Assembly (NCBI GenBank): GCA_916700875.1
Contig: CAKAKS010000004.1
Location: 11,304,534-11,368,533, forward strand
Source: Sebastes aleutianus
Lineage: Eukaryota; Chordata; Actinopteri; Perciformes; Sebastidae
Length of the DNA: 64,000 nucleotides
Direction: 5' to 3'
Each line of letters begins with the position of its first letter. The first letter of the stretch is position 1. The notes under the pieces are model-generated. The model saw only the letters and a list, made by a program, of their open reading frames with translations, did not search any database and was not told the origin of the DNA. A program made the translations under genes and the position numbers. This document shows positions 1 to 11,710 of the stretch, piece by piece.

Positions 1-599
1 GACCTGGAGAGAGGAAGTGTGTGTGTGTGTGTAAGAAAGAGAGAGAGAGTCAGAATGCCAGACTCTTAATGATCCCTCCAGAGAGGGCTTGCTGTGTGTG
101 TGCAGCGCTGAGGCCCGGACAGGGAAACACGAGGAAATTAGCTATCTCTCTCAATAACCTCCGATGAAAGTCTGCCTCCTACCGGCTCCTCTGTCACTGG
201 CTCCTCAAGACAATAAGCCAATTAGACCAACCCCAGCTAAGGGCCAGGGCCTGTGTGAGAGTGGGCATGTGTGTGTGCGGCTGTGTGAAAGTGTGAGTTA
301 GAGGTGAAACAGAAATAGAGGAATAACAACACAGATGTCTTGTGCATAATTTTGTTGCTGCTAGGGATCTGGATGAAGATGAACATTTTAGTTCAGGAAA
401 GCTTTTGCATTTGCTCTTTTAGACACTTTGGGATAAATGTAGAGTAAAAATCATATATATAACAACTGTTATTTATAATAAAAATTAAATAACATGGGGT
501 AGATATCCCACCTTATCTACTGTAAACTTCAGATCATGCTTACTTATGATTTTATATTGAGAAAACTGTTGATATAACTTTGGGAGTAGAATTCAGGCA
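1..599. other. unique non-coding sequence
   Basis: No gene or transposon is recognised. A (GT)8 run at 17-32 is followed by a short GA run at 39-49. The rest is AT-rich unique DNA. The last 8 bases (600-607) are the left target duplication of the neighbouring hAT element. Confidence 0.6.
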
Positions 600-607
600 A
601 TTGAGAC

Positions 608-1323
608 TAGAGATGTTCCAATTCCATTTTTTCCTTCCTGATACCGATTCCCATACCTTGAACCTGCGGTTTTGGCCGATACCGATAACTGATCCGATAA
701 CCGCATCATAAAGAACATATATAATAGTTATTATTATTATTATTTAATAGCTTGTTGGATTTTCCACTGTGAAACATTGCCAAATGGCTGACATTTTCTT
801 CGTTCTGCACCGCACTGCCGTTGTTTGCTATCGTCTAAGAATGTTTATTGCCCAGAAGTGAAAGTAAATTGTTTATTCCATTGCAACATCAGCGCCCAAC
901 CGCAAAGCTTCCATCATTTTGGACTGAAAGCGACTGCCCCACGCCAGTAAACTGTCCCCCTAAAAAGTGCCGTACAAAAGTAAAACACAATTATTTCTTC
1001 TCTATTGTCATATTCTACCAAAATGGCCTGTGTTGAACAATAACATATAATAAATATAATAAGTGTTTTCAGTTTTCAGTTCTTCTTCGCTGCTCTAAAA
1101 CAGTAGTTGCCAGTGGCAGCATTGATACATCCAGGGTGACAGCACAGTGAAGGCTACTGAAGTGGCAAAGAATAATTTATCTCCTGTTAAACATTTTTTC
1201 TGAATTAATAAATGATGGTATCGGATCGGTGCATAGACTAACGTACTCGGCGATACCTGATCCCGACTTTTTGGCAGTATCGGACGCATATCCGATACTG
1301 GTATTGGTATCGGAACATCTCTA
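608..1323. mobile_element. Non-autonomous hAT transposon, 716 bp, with 8-bp target duplication
   Basis: The ends are TAGAGATGTTCC and GGAACATCTCTA, perfect 12-bp inverted repeats. They are flanked by an identical 8-bp direct repeat, ATTGAGAC, at 600-607 and 1324-1331, the target-site length expected of hAT transposases. Inside each end are several copies of the short motif CCGATAC or its complement (GATACCGAT on the left, ATCGGTAT on the right), as hAT transposases often bind clustered subterminal repeats. No transposase frame is present; the short frames inside are chance. The element would have been moved by a transposase supplied elsewhere. The perfect duplication and TIR suggest a fairly recent insertion. 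Confidence 0.9.
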
Positions 1324-1331
1324 ATTGAGAC

Positions 1332-2289
1332 CTTAAATCTGATGAAAAAGAGAAACACATATAGCTTTAGTCTTGAACCTACACAAAGTTATATGCATCT
1401 GGTAGCAGGTGATTCAGCTTAGTCTTTTCAAGGATAACTCCGCTTGCACAAAAGCAGCAGAGGTAGTAATTGTAGAGTTATTTGGAACAAAGGGGAAGAA
1501 ATGGGTAGTTACATTGAGCAGTAATAGCTGAGGTAAAAATAGAAGAACTGACACTTAACAGGAATTCCAAATAAACGTATGCCACAATATATGTTCTGAT
1601 TGACAAGCGATCTCATTGGATAGCCACTGGGCAATAAATGTAAAAAGTACACCTTGATGACTGTTAAAACTGTGTATCTGCGTCAAAGGTTTGCTTTCAT
1701 TTGGATCTTGTAAAATGCATAATATATGAGACTACGCCACGCTATGAATGTTTAAGAAATGACAATGATTAATCCCCCATAAATAAACAGTTTAGTATGA
1801 CTGGATATGTATAGGTGTTGATGTTACTGATTACTCCGGCAATATTGCATAATGTGTTTAATTTAGATACCAGCATTTTGTAAGATTAGATGTCACTTTT
1901 ATTCTAATGAAGGATATTACTCTCTCTCCCTTTCTCTCTCTCTCTCTCTCTCTCTTGCCTCCCCATCCCCCTCTCTCTGCCTTCCTAAGATATTGGCCTG
2001 TCTGTTCATTCCATAACTCATACTTTACCCGTGACGCTCAATTAAACTGCATACATTAGGGGAGTTGATGGGGAGGTAGGACATTTGTAATCAAGCATAT
2101 TTATTCTCTTTAATCACCCTGGGGACCTGGAGACCTCAGGAAGGCACACGCACAAGGATGCATGCAAATCCATGCCCACACATAGACGCGCGCACAAATC
2201 CTCAAACAAACACCATTACTACCCAACAAGACATGCACAACCACTCACACACATATAAATGCACGCACACGCACGCACTTATCAAATGG
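1332..2289. other. unique non-coding sequence with CT tract
   Basis: AT-rich unique DNA with no open frame of note. A CT-rich tract lies at 1921-1976, and scattered CA-rich, microsatellite-like sequence lies at 2140-2280. Confidence 0.5.
1921..1976. repeat. (CT)n pyrimidine tract
   Basis: Nearly pure CT dinucleotides run from 1921 to about 1955 and continue as a CT/CCC-rich tract. Confidence 0.85.
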
Positions 2290-2510
2290 CGCTGCTGAAC
2301 TCAATCAAGCCGAGGCTCGGCAGCCTTGACTCCGCCGCCCCCGCTACTCCCCCTCTGCACCCTGGTCCCTCGACCCCAACCCCATATTAATGACAGCGCA
2401 CTAGTTTACATATTAATGAATAGCTTCGTTTTTAATATGCTGCTCACTAAATCACGCGAGGCAAGCAGACAGGCTATTAGTGCTTTGTACTCCTCTGGTG
2501 TATATTAAAA
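2290..2510. promoter_or_regulatory. Candidate conserved regulatory element (TAAT-rich)
   Basis: This stretch is unique and not repeat-like. It contains the 11-mer CATATTAATGA twice in direct orientation, at 2383-2393 and 2409-2419, 26 bp apart, plus further TTAATA cores downstream. Paired ATTA cores are typical homeodomain binding arrangements. No conservation data can be checked here, so the regulatory role is inferred from composition alone. Confidence 0.25.
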
Positions 2511-4060
2511 ATATATGGGGTGATTTGTATAGCATGCATGCCTGTAGGTGTTTTTGTGGGGGGTGCATGTCAGCAAATGCTGTGTGTATGCATATATTCT
2601 GTATGAGCACATATGTCTGTTCCTGATTGCACTGGTAGGGAGAATTTGGAGACTTATGGTTTTGATGTTTGTTTCAAGAAGGTATAGAATTGTATGCAAG
2701 AAATCCAAAGTTCAACGTTTGACTCCCTGCTTTTTCTGCACTGCAGGAGTTATTTCTGTCAACTTGTACAAACTGTAATTGTGCGCAAATACATGCCACT
2801 GTCAGTTAATCTCCGGTCGCCGTCAGTAATCACATATAGAAGAGCGAACGGGATGTGAAAGGTAGGAAATAATTAGAAATATTCCCAGTGGCTGCTTTGC
2901 GACTGGGACCCCAGTGGAACCTCACTTTTAATTAAGACGACGAAACACACCCAAGTCTCATAAAAAGGCGCGCACAAACATCCAGCTTTACATTCACATC
3001 GTGCCCGTATGTATACACAGGCATCTACACAATGTACTCTACACTAACAGCAACACACACTATCGCACGTTCCCAGTGAGCAACAGGGGAAATAAAGGCT
3101 TGGTTTAAAGAGGGCTTAGAGCCGCCCATGACCTAGAATGAGTCTATATTCAGAGAAAGCTGTGTGTATCTGTATGTATGACTGATGTATTCCGGGTCTT
3201 TCATGACAAATTTATTTGTTTATAAGCAAAGGGATAAGAGGAATAGAAGAGTAAGAGAGACAGAGAAAGACACGGGATACAGGGATTGATGTAATTATCA
3301 CAGCGGTCTTCCATATTTGTGTCTCAGGCCACGAGACTAGAATGCAAAAGCCACAGTTGATCTTCCTCACACTTACGCGTGCTGTTCATATATGCTTTCG
3401 CACACGCATGCATGCCTTTTTTAAAGAACTCTTATTCTGGTGCATTTACGGGGCCCTTATGAATGTGTGCATTCTGTGTCCATAGAGGTACTCCGCACAC
3501 ATGCTCACACATGTATGAAGTCTCCGATCCATTCACAGCGTCATTATGCATAGGATTCTCTCTCATTTTCCATTGTGTGACCGCCATTAAGTACCCACTA
3601 CATTATCGAGCTCCCATCTGCTAATGACAAAATAGACAAAGAGAATAATCAACACTCTTCTCTCTCCGTCTCCGCAGCTTTCTTCCCTCCTATCTATTGT
3701 GTATCAGCTCTCCCCTCTGTCCTTCTCCCCAGTCATTTGGATAAAATCAAGGGATCGTCATAATGTGAGCGTGTGTGTGCGTGCGTGTGTGAGTGTACAT
3801 TCACATTGTTCCAGAGTATGTATTTTTTCAAAATGTGTGCGCCAAGCTATCCGGCAAAGTGTGTGCAAGTGTGCGGGCTTTCTTTTCGTTTGTGTGAGTG
3901 TCCCTGTGTATGTGTGTGTGCATGAAGACCACAGACGAGATGCAATAATTGAAGGCCCTCCCGCAGATTTCACACAATCAACGTGGCCACACTGGAGGTG
4001 ATGAAAGTGAATCAAAGATTGAAGGGAGAGTTGGTTTTAAAAAGGCTTTCAGAGTCTCTC
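2511..4060. other. unique non-coding sequence with cryptic TG/CA repeats
   Basis: Degenerate TG-rich sequence occurs at about 3765-3930 and gives Cys/Val-rich frames on one strand and His/Thr-rich frames on the other; these are not genes. I see nothing else to name. Confidence 0.5.
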
Positions 4061-4094
4061 CCCCCCCCACCACCACCCACCACCACCACCACCA
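4061..4094. repeat. C tract followed by (ACC)n trinucleotide repeat
   Basis: A run of nine C is followed by imperfect ACC/CCACC triplets. The proline/threonine-rich frame crossing it is a product of the repeat. Confidence 0.8.
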
Positions 4095-6171
4095 TTCCTC
4101 AATTATCCCCACAATGGCTTATTAATACCATACCCACCTTCACTGCATCGCACCCTCTTTATTTCCTTTCTTTCTCTCCCTTCCACATCACAGAGCCACG
4201 CAGTGTTATATTCATATTACCCTGCGCCTTCATATCTGACCAGATCTCCCTCATTGCTCTCCCCCTTCTCCCTCTCTTTCCCCCTGAATCCATCCCGCTC
4301 TCCATCCTTGTCCTTCATATTTTTAAAAAACCCACTGCCCTTTGCCTTCATATCTACCCAGATCTCCGTCACTGTCAACCCCCTCCTCCTTCGCTTCCCT
4401 CCCCTCCTCTTTGCCCCCCCCAACCCCTATCCCTCCACCCTTTTTTTAAAATCCTTTTTAATGAAACGGAGGACCCTGCTGCCAGCGGAGGTGATCCTCA
4501 TTCGCCAGTCCCAGTGTGCGCTGATTGTCTGTCTGCAGAATGGCTGGGGAGAGGGCTGAATAGGATAGATGAGTCTGTATTGGCCCTGCTCCTGTAATTC
4601 ACATAATACTGCTGCTCCCATACTATTGCCACCACTGCTCTCTCTTTCTTTCTCCCCCTTCCCTTTTCTCTCTTGGCGTAAAGAAAGATAAGGCTCACAG
4701 ATATGATCCCGGAGATGAATACACCCCCATTACCAAAAAGCGAGGAGGAGCCGAGCCATTAATTGTTTGGCATTTGGTGTCACCGCAACATATGCATGGA
4801 GCTCATGGCATGTATCATGTCTAGGTGGGTTCAGGGAAAGAGGAAGGGCGGGCTGGTAGGAAGGGAGGAAAAAAACACAGGAGAGAAAGAGAGAGAGAGG
4901 AGGCTGTGTCTGTTATTATCCACAACACGTTTGCGTTTGATGTTGCCACCGTCATTTTCCCTCCGTGTGTCTAGATCTAGCCAGAGAGCAGTTTCAGGAT
5001 CACAGCAACACGGGGGAGAAAATATTGAATCAATGCTTCCGCCGGCTTTTGAAAGCAGGGTTAGCGTTTGATGCTGCGACATTGGGTGAGAGTGAGAGAA
5101 AAAGCAAAATATGTACGAGGGAAACAGTCCCTCTCTGCCTCCGCCCCTCCCCGTAATTTTCCTCTCACCTTTGCTTTCTTTCCGTCTGTCTTCCTCTCCG
5201 CTCTCTCTTCACTGCTTACCGCTGTCATTGTCTCATTTAGCCTGTCTAAAAATATAGTCTTCCTCCCCAGATGTAAAGGGGGAGAAAATTTCGACACGTG
5301 TGTTACCTTTTCATCTACGAGGCGGGGAGAGGAATCTTGGGGGAAATCAGGTGTCTTAATGACAGCCGAGTGTGCAGCGCGGGTAATGCCGAGCGCCGGC
5401 ATTTGCAGTACACGCATTAAATTATTCACATCAAAAACTCATTGTTTGTTACCTGACAGAGCCGCGGAGAGAGGTGGAAGGATGATGGAAAAGCGTGATG
5501 AATTAAACATCAGGAAGATGGAGTGCCTCAGAGAGGGAGAAAGAGAGAGGCAAAAGGAGGGAGGAAAGACAAGAAGAGAGGGAAGGTGTTTAGAATCTAA
5601 AGATGCCCTCTTGTCTTTTGAGAGAAGGGAGGTGGGGTTGAAAGAGTGTGTGTATGTATTTACATCTGTGATTTTATGATAATGTGAAAGAGTGTTTATA
5701 GTACCCGCCTATTATCTCCGCCACCAATGACAGGCAGTCAGGATGTAAATCAGGAAGTCAAAATAGGAAGTGAGGAATGTAAGGGCGCTACAGATAACTG
5801 AGCAGTACAGCGAAGCTGCTCATACATCCAAAAGAGAGTTCTATTTCAGCATCTTTCTACTCGGTGACAGGAAAGTGGAAGGAGATGCTGATCCTTAGTG
5901 AACTATAACATATAGTATCACTACACCCAACATCTAAACATACTGGATATTTAACAATTAACTGATTAATCTATTTATTACGTTTTCTAGAGCTTTATTT
6001 ATATACAACAAAATTAAAACTGTGGTTAGAATGTCCTTTTGCGTCTAGAAGAAAAACACAGCAACAATTGTGAGACCAAAGAACAGTTACGGTGAATCCA
6101 AAAACTATAGTGTGATAACATTGTGTAGAATCACACTCCACACAACATGGAAGGTAAAATAGTAAAAGAAA
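4095..6171. other. unique non-coding sequence, pyrimidine-rich then mixed
   Basis: The part at 4130-4450 is strongly C/T-rich and makes a long Pro/Ser/Leu frame on the plus strand that I reject as a gene. At 4460-4620 and 5280-5440 the composition is more complex and resembles conserved non-coding DNA, without a nameable element. GA-rich sequence lies at about 5520-5590. Confidence 0.45.
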
Positions 6172-6172
6172 A

Positions 6173-6675
6173 GAAATCGCATACTATGCACTACATACCC
6201 AATATGTGTACTATCGTTGAAAATACCTTTGTGTGAATAAACAGTAGTACGTATTTTTTCAGACACACTGAGCAGTACTTTACGTCGTCACTTCCTGAGA
6301 ACCTCCTTGCCGGTTGCAGACGAGTAACCATGATAACCTGTGCCAACCTCATGTCACCAAACAATTTGTGAGAATCAAAGTCTGAACTAACTTTAAAAAT
6401 ACATTACGCATAGAAAAGTGAAATCTTATACTTACACTTAAAATGAAGCGTTATTGACATTACAGAGCTGTCCGTCAATGCCTGTTATGTACGCTGTTGT
6501 CACTACCACACTCCATTGTTGCATATTTAGTGTCCAGCGTTTGTGTACTGTAATATTTCCAGAAATAGTATGCAATTTGTGTACTATTGGTTTCATAATA
6601 AGGCTTTGGACATGTTAAAAAAAAATCTCATATACTGTTTTAGCGTACTAAATAGCATGCTAGTATCGAATTTCG
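6173..6675. mobile_element. TIR element (MITE), about 500 bp
   Basis: The left end GAAATCGCATACTATGCA is roughly matched in inverted orientation by GCATGCTAGTATCGAATTTC at 6656-6675. Both ends and the interior (phrases such as GTGAATAAACAGTAGTACGTA) look like a dispersed teleost repeat. A left motif like the flanking GGACACAACC beyond the right end may belong to the element. No coding sequence is present and no clear target duplication was found, so the superfamily is not assigned. Confidence 0.5.
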
Positions 6676-6847
6676 GACACAACCATAAATATTAATAATA
6701 TATTAAAGAATGATATCCTATAATATGTTTTAAAGGAACTTTAAAGATTAGTTTTTGGTGTCCTAAAATGTCTAGATTCCATGGGCCTAAAAACAAAACT
6801 AGGGATGCAAGTACTGATTTCATTATTAATTATTCTGACAGTATACT

Positions 6848-6882
6848 GTATATATATCTATATATATATAGATATATATATA
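6848..6882. repeat. AT-rich palindrome
   Basis: Alternating TA interrupted by symmetric TCTA/TAGA gives a near-perfect palindrome about 32 bp long, able to form a cruciform. It may be a simple repeat only. Confidence 0.7.
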
Positions 6883-7116
6883 GTAGTTTGGTCTAAAAAT
6901 GACAGAAAACAGTAATAAAATGCCCAGAACTCAACCCAAGGGGCTTCTTTAAACTCTTATTCTCAGGAATGTTTGGTATTTTAGTTTGAAAAAATGAATT
7001 AAAGAATTGTTAAAACAGTTGATTAGGTTGATCAACTAATTGTTTCAGCTCCAGACAAAACTTGATGTGTAAAACACTGATGAACTTGCAGTTTAAGTGT
7101 GAAGTAGTTAGGGTTA

Positions 7117-7264
7117 TGGGCCTTATTCTCACAGCGGCGGTGTGCGCTGCGCTTGCTGCTGGGTTCAGCGCAGCGAAAAACCGTTGTCGCGCCGCGCAAG
7201 CCATTGGAAATAATGGGTTTCAGAGCGCAGAGGTGCTGCTTCCGCGTTCTGTGTGAAAGGCCCA
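7117..7264. mobile_element. Short MITE, 148 bp, PIF/Harbinger-like
   Basis: The ends are TGGGCCTTATTCTCACAG and the reverse complement of CTGTGTGAAAGGCCCA, an imperfect TIR of about 17 bp. The trinucleotide TTA flanks both sides (7114-7116 and 7265-7267), the target-site length of PIF/Harbinger elements. The interior is GC-rich, unlike the AT-rich surroundings. The open frames through it are chance. The superfamily call rests on the 3-bp duplication and is provisional. Confidence 0.6.
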
Positions 7265-7268
7265 TTAG

Positions 7269-8854
7269 AAGATGGACCTACTGTATCCTTCACCGCCACC
7301 TATTCTGTCCTTAAGAAGTACAGATTTTATTGATCCAGTGGAATACACTGCAGTTTCCTCAGTGACAACAAAATAGAACCCCAGGAGTGTTTCACATTTT
7401 TGACACCGGTGTTACAAAATATAACAACTGGTGTATAAAAACTCTCTCGGGCTAAACAGGAAGTCATTTTTAAAACAGGAGTCTCTTGCTAGTTAACAGT
7501 GGTGAGGAAATTGAGTTTGATGAGAAAAGACATTAGCAGCAAGTCTAGCAAATTAATGTTTTAGCATTCTTTAAATATGGATTAGATTTAATACTTCATG
7601 AAGTACAATGATAATAGCTTGTTTCACAGAAACATAATGTAGCACTTAACAATGTACTGTAATTAATACATTATGCTAAGTTGTGTTATGTTAATTTCTG
7701 ATAGAGGAAATTAAAAATAGATCACACAACTAGTTGGAATGTGTATCCTCTTGATTGGGGAGCAGAAAGCGAGAGGGGCCGAGCGAGGGGAAAAACACAT
7801 GCATTTATCAGAGGGTGATTAAGTTTAAGGCAATGATTCACTAAATATTTAACAGCTTTGCTTGGTGCAAAGTATATCATGAATTATAGATGGCAAGGAT
7901 GAGCATGTCTTGATGTAAGACAGTGTTTAAAGACTTAACCTACAATGAGGGAAGAGCAATTACCATTGTAATAAATGGGAGTGGAGTGAAAAAAGACCGT
8001 CTATTCGTTATTTCTAATTAATTTCTGAGGATGATCACAACGGGAGGGGGAGAGAGGACGGGGCCACGTCCATTAGTCTCTGACACTTTGGGGCCCTTTT
8101 GTCCTTGATAAATGGACTCTACGCTTCAAATGACACACACAAGAGCACACATGCACACGGACACACACACATATGGTCACAAGGCGTTAGTATTGGTGTG
8201 CGTTTAAAAACATGCACAAGCGCAAAACAGTTTACGTATTTTTTTCTTCCATGAATTGCAATTCTCGTGTAAACCTAAGTCTAAGTGAATCCTCCCACTT
8301 TACTCTCTTAAGATGGTGTTTTTAATTAAAAAAAAGTGTGTTTGTGGGAGCAATTTCAAAGATGGATATTCTGGACACTCTTAAATAAGGTTGATTTCAC
8401 TATCATTATGCACGGGTGACTCTGTGGCTTTGCATCTATGAACACTTCTGTGTGTAAGCAGTAAATGCTTAGCCTTTAGCCTCTCCAGAACGACCAATCC
8501 TCTTCACATATCCTACATTTCCTCAATGTTTCCCTGCGCTTGATTTTATAAAGGATCCGATATCTTCCAGCAAATTCCCTCCCAGATTTCATTAGGTGAG
8601 GAGGTGGTGGGGTGGGGGTGGGGAGCACCTCGATGCACCGGTTCTCCAACTTTCACTGCGCATTACTTGATGTCATATCACTAAGGAAGAGAGAAGAGGT
8701 GTACGCACGGGCCCTATATTCAAAGTCACTGGAGCATTCCATGTGTAGTGCTCTGAAATATTGATGAGTAAGCAAAAACACGCTGCGTCCTGTCACTTTC
8801 GGGAACGCAGAGGAGAATGGAAGTCACAAGGAAGAAGGATGATGCCTCCTCTCC
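7269..8854. other. unique non-coding sequence
   Basis: AT-rich unique DNA. Short CA-rich stretches occur near 8130-8170. No coding, RNA or transposon feature is recognised. Confidence 0.5.
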
Positions 8855-8874
8855 TTTTTTTTTTTTTTTTTTTT
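8855..8874. repeat. T20 homopolymer
   Basis: An uninterrupted run of 20 T. No SINE or LINE body is seen next to it, so it is not called a retroposon tail. Confidence 0.9.
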
Positions 8875-10329
8875 CCAGGCCGTAGCCATTTTAACTGTCA
8901 GTGGAGGTAATTCACTTTTGTAGAGCCCTGAGACAAGCACAGTGAAAGTCAACTGATTAGCCATTGAGTGCACGAGAGAGAGAGTAAATAAAGGTTTGAT
9001 CAATCGATCAATCAATTATATATATATCTCTGTCTGTCTTTCTGTCCGTCTGTCTTCAAGCTCAAATTTGATGCATATTAATCTACTGCAATGATCTCCC
9101 AACACCTCTGATCTGCATTATTCACTGCATTATTCCATCTGATGCCCGCGAACACATTTAGCATGCACGCCCGAAAAATCGCCATCAAATTTTCAAAATT
9201 GCGAAGAAACACTTTTCCCAGCACTCGTTTGCATCCAAAGAAACCTTTTCTTTTATTCATCCCTCCGCTCTTGTTTAATTGATTATTTGTCTTTTTTCAT
9301 TTCATTTCACATCCTTTTCTTCTTCTTGTTTTTTTTTTCCCCTTTCCGCCGGAGTCGGGGGAGCGAGTGCTCGGTTTCAGTGGCTTGTGGGGCTACACTG
9401 ATGTTAAGCCTATCTAGTTTGTCTGTGTGTAGTCGTATTGATCCCTGGCTAAGACATTAGATCTGTACGTCATGTCAAGGGTTTGGTGACCTCTAGCAGT
9501 CTCCCTCCAAGTGATAGCTTTGATAAGCCCCATCCCTCTCTCTGTTCTATATAGAGCCGTGCCCTAACCTTTAGCCCGACTCTGTGTTTGAGCCTGACCT
9601 TTCTTTGATGTGTAATACATACCACGTGCCGCCCCACCACCGAACACACTCATTCAGACACGGGATATACACGCAAACACACACACGCATGCATGGTATG
9701 CACACACACACACACACACCGTTAGTCAACACCCTGAAGCACCAACTCCCATGGAACCTTATTAAAACCACCTTCAGTGGAAACGGGGGAAGTTCTCAAA
9801 GTTTCCATAACTTGTATAATGTGTTGTATGAATAATGTTTCCCTCTTCTCATTTCGCCCTCTTCAATCGTTAATGCAGAAAAGCCGAGGCTTCGCTCACA
9901 TAAAAAAAAAAGACAAACGCCAAAGTCCGCTTGCTACTGATGGGCATATTTACCAAAGGCAACAAGCATGGCCTTGAAGGCAGCACGAGCAAGTGTGCCG
10001 AACGCAATCGCATTCACACAATCACACCCTGCGTACATGTGTACACGCAGGCGTAGATACACACACACACACACGCACCATTTCCGTTTGATGTTTGCCA
10101 ATCATCCAAGATCCCTTGCAGCTTGCCCTGCCTCCTACCAAATAACAGTCTTCATTAATTAAAAAAGAAAAGGCAGTGTTATTATAATTCTCTTTGCTTG
10201 CCCCTTGATGTAATGGAGGGGGTGTGTGGTGTTTTGTGGCTCTTCGAGAGTTTGCTTTCATCATCGTCTGGGATTCCCCACGGCTTTGCCTTACTGCCAT
10301 CAAACTCTCTTTCCTTCTTTTTGTCTTTT
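8875..10329. other. unique non-coding sequence with CA tracts
   Basis: This stretch is unique DNA, apart from CA microsatellites at about 9675-9719 and 10055-10077. TAAT-containing sequence at about 9060-9290 is mildly reminiscent of regulatory DNA. Confidence 0.45.
9690..9719. repeat. (CA)n microsatellite
   Basis: A CA run ends at 9719, with a more degenerate CA/GCATG stretch before it from about 9672. It produces His/Thr and Cys/Val pseudo-frames. Confidence 0.85.
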
Positions 10330-10425
10330 CATCCAATGAGATGAAGTTTGGGAAAAGTTGCTCTCGCCCAACAGGCTCCCTTTACAGCAGTTAATGCCCT
10401 TCCCAGCTGGCAGGCAACTAACAGC

Positions 10426-10446
10426 CCACCAGCGGGCCACTGGTGG
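10426..10446. promoter_or_regulatory. Palindromic CTCF-like motif pair
   Basis: The plus strand reads CCACCAGCGGGCC at 10426-10438, close to the CTCF core CCACCAGGGGGCGC. The minus strand over 10435-10446 reads CCACCAGTGGCC, also CTCF-like. The two overlap to form a near-palindrome with CCACCAG and CTGGTGG at the outer ends. The surroundings (10330-10560) are unique and more GC-rich than average. Binding is inferred from motif similarity only. Confidence 0.3.
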
Positions 10447-10560
10447 CAAAGTCGGACAATGTTATTAGCTCGCCGGCTTTTTTCGGGAGCGTATAGCTGA
10501 CGGCTTGAAATCAGTGTTGGCTTAAAGCAGCCGAACGCTCCGTGAATGTTTGCCGCCTAG

Positions 10561-11239
10561 GTCAGCTCTGTTTACTTGTTTTGTTTGTTGCGTGCAAGGT
10601 TTTTCGAGAGGTTATAGATAATAGTTACAACTTTAAAAAATTGTGCACAGCTCTAAAGGCCAGATGCAAGTTGAAAAAGTGTTTAGTTTTTACAGTGCAC
10701 GCTCTGAAGTGAAGTCAGTCACAGGGAAACGCTTGAAGGCCAGAGTCCAAAGATGGACTCCCTTCATATCTGGGTCTGTTATGTGACAACTGTTTGGGCC
10801 TTGAGAGACAGGAGACGAGTAGAAGACAAATGAAAAGGACGATCAGAAGGACGGACAGACATAACAACACAACACCGATGCAGCTGACAAGTAGACAGGT
10901 CGGGGAAAGCTGACGAGAAGAGGAAGAAGGGGGAAAACGTGTGAGGAAAATGGAGCTGCACTCTGTTTGCGAGGGGCTAAACTTATTAGTGTGTTCTTAA
11001 AGCCTCTCAGTGCAGATAGCATTAAGAAATACATGGTAATGATGATTTGTGTTCTCCTCAGCCAACAGAAGGAGAGGAGCCCACTTATTCCACATGAGTG
11101 TTATAATTGGCACCTTATTGCATTAGGGTAGAATGCACTGTGTGATTTCCTGGGTGTCATTTTTGACTAATGGATCCTTAAGAATAGTAATCTAATCGTT
11201 GTCATTATTTCATCTCCGCTGCTTTCAGAAAAAGCTGCG
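10561..11239. other. unique non-coding sequence
   Basis: Unique sequence with no gene, repeat or RNA feature recognised. Short frames on the minus strand near 10780-11030 have no recognisable family and no splice context. Confidence 0.45.
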
Positions 11240-11710
11240 TTGATTTAGGGGAGGTGGGGGGGAAGGAGTTTTTTTTTGCCGTGGATGTGTCGGGGCATGT
11301 TGCAAATTAATCTGCACACCTTGTAAACAGAAAGAGAGCAAACAGAAATCAATTTGGCTGAGTGAGCAACTCCACTCTCTGGGCTTTTAGTATTTGCATT
11401 AAGCCCCAGTTGTTTGGGCTTTAGTCCATTTTTTTTCTTTCTGTTTTTTTGGCAGACGTAGACAACTTTGTCAAATCAGCCCATTTATGTTACTTGTCAA
11501 CACGCGATGTTATTTCCTGTTTCAAATCGAATCCCGTATCTAATTGTATATCTAAATCATCAATACAAATGTGTTTTCCGTCATTATTACTAGGAGCTGC
11601 GGCATTGCACGCTTGTTATTTGCTGCTATATTTTTTTGTCTGCGGTCCTTGGCTCCCTATTACTTTGTGTTCAGTAATCACACAGTTTTCCAAAACACAC
11701 CCCGGCATCT
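11240..11710. promoter_or_regulatory. Candidate conserved regulatory element
   Basis: A unique stretch with many AT-rich homeobox-like cores (AAATTAATC, CATTAAG, CTAATTG, TCATCAATAC, CATTATTACT) set among complex non-repetitive sequence. The plus-strand frame over 11449-11712 has no recognisable family and no convincing splice sites, so I read it as non-coding. Conservation cannot be checked here. Confidence 0.25.

Noticed and set aside
3983..4597. 204-codon Pro/Ser/Leu-rich plus-strand frame
   Set aside because: Arises from a C/T-rich tract; low-complexity composition and a parallel frame of similar length argue for chance.
8855..8874. Poly-T as a possible minus-strand retroposon tail
   Set aside because: No SINE A/B boxes or LINE-like body seen on the adjacent side.
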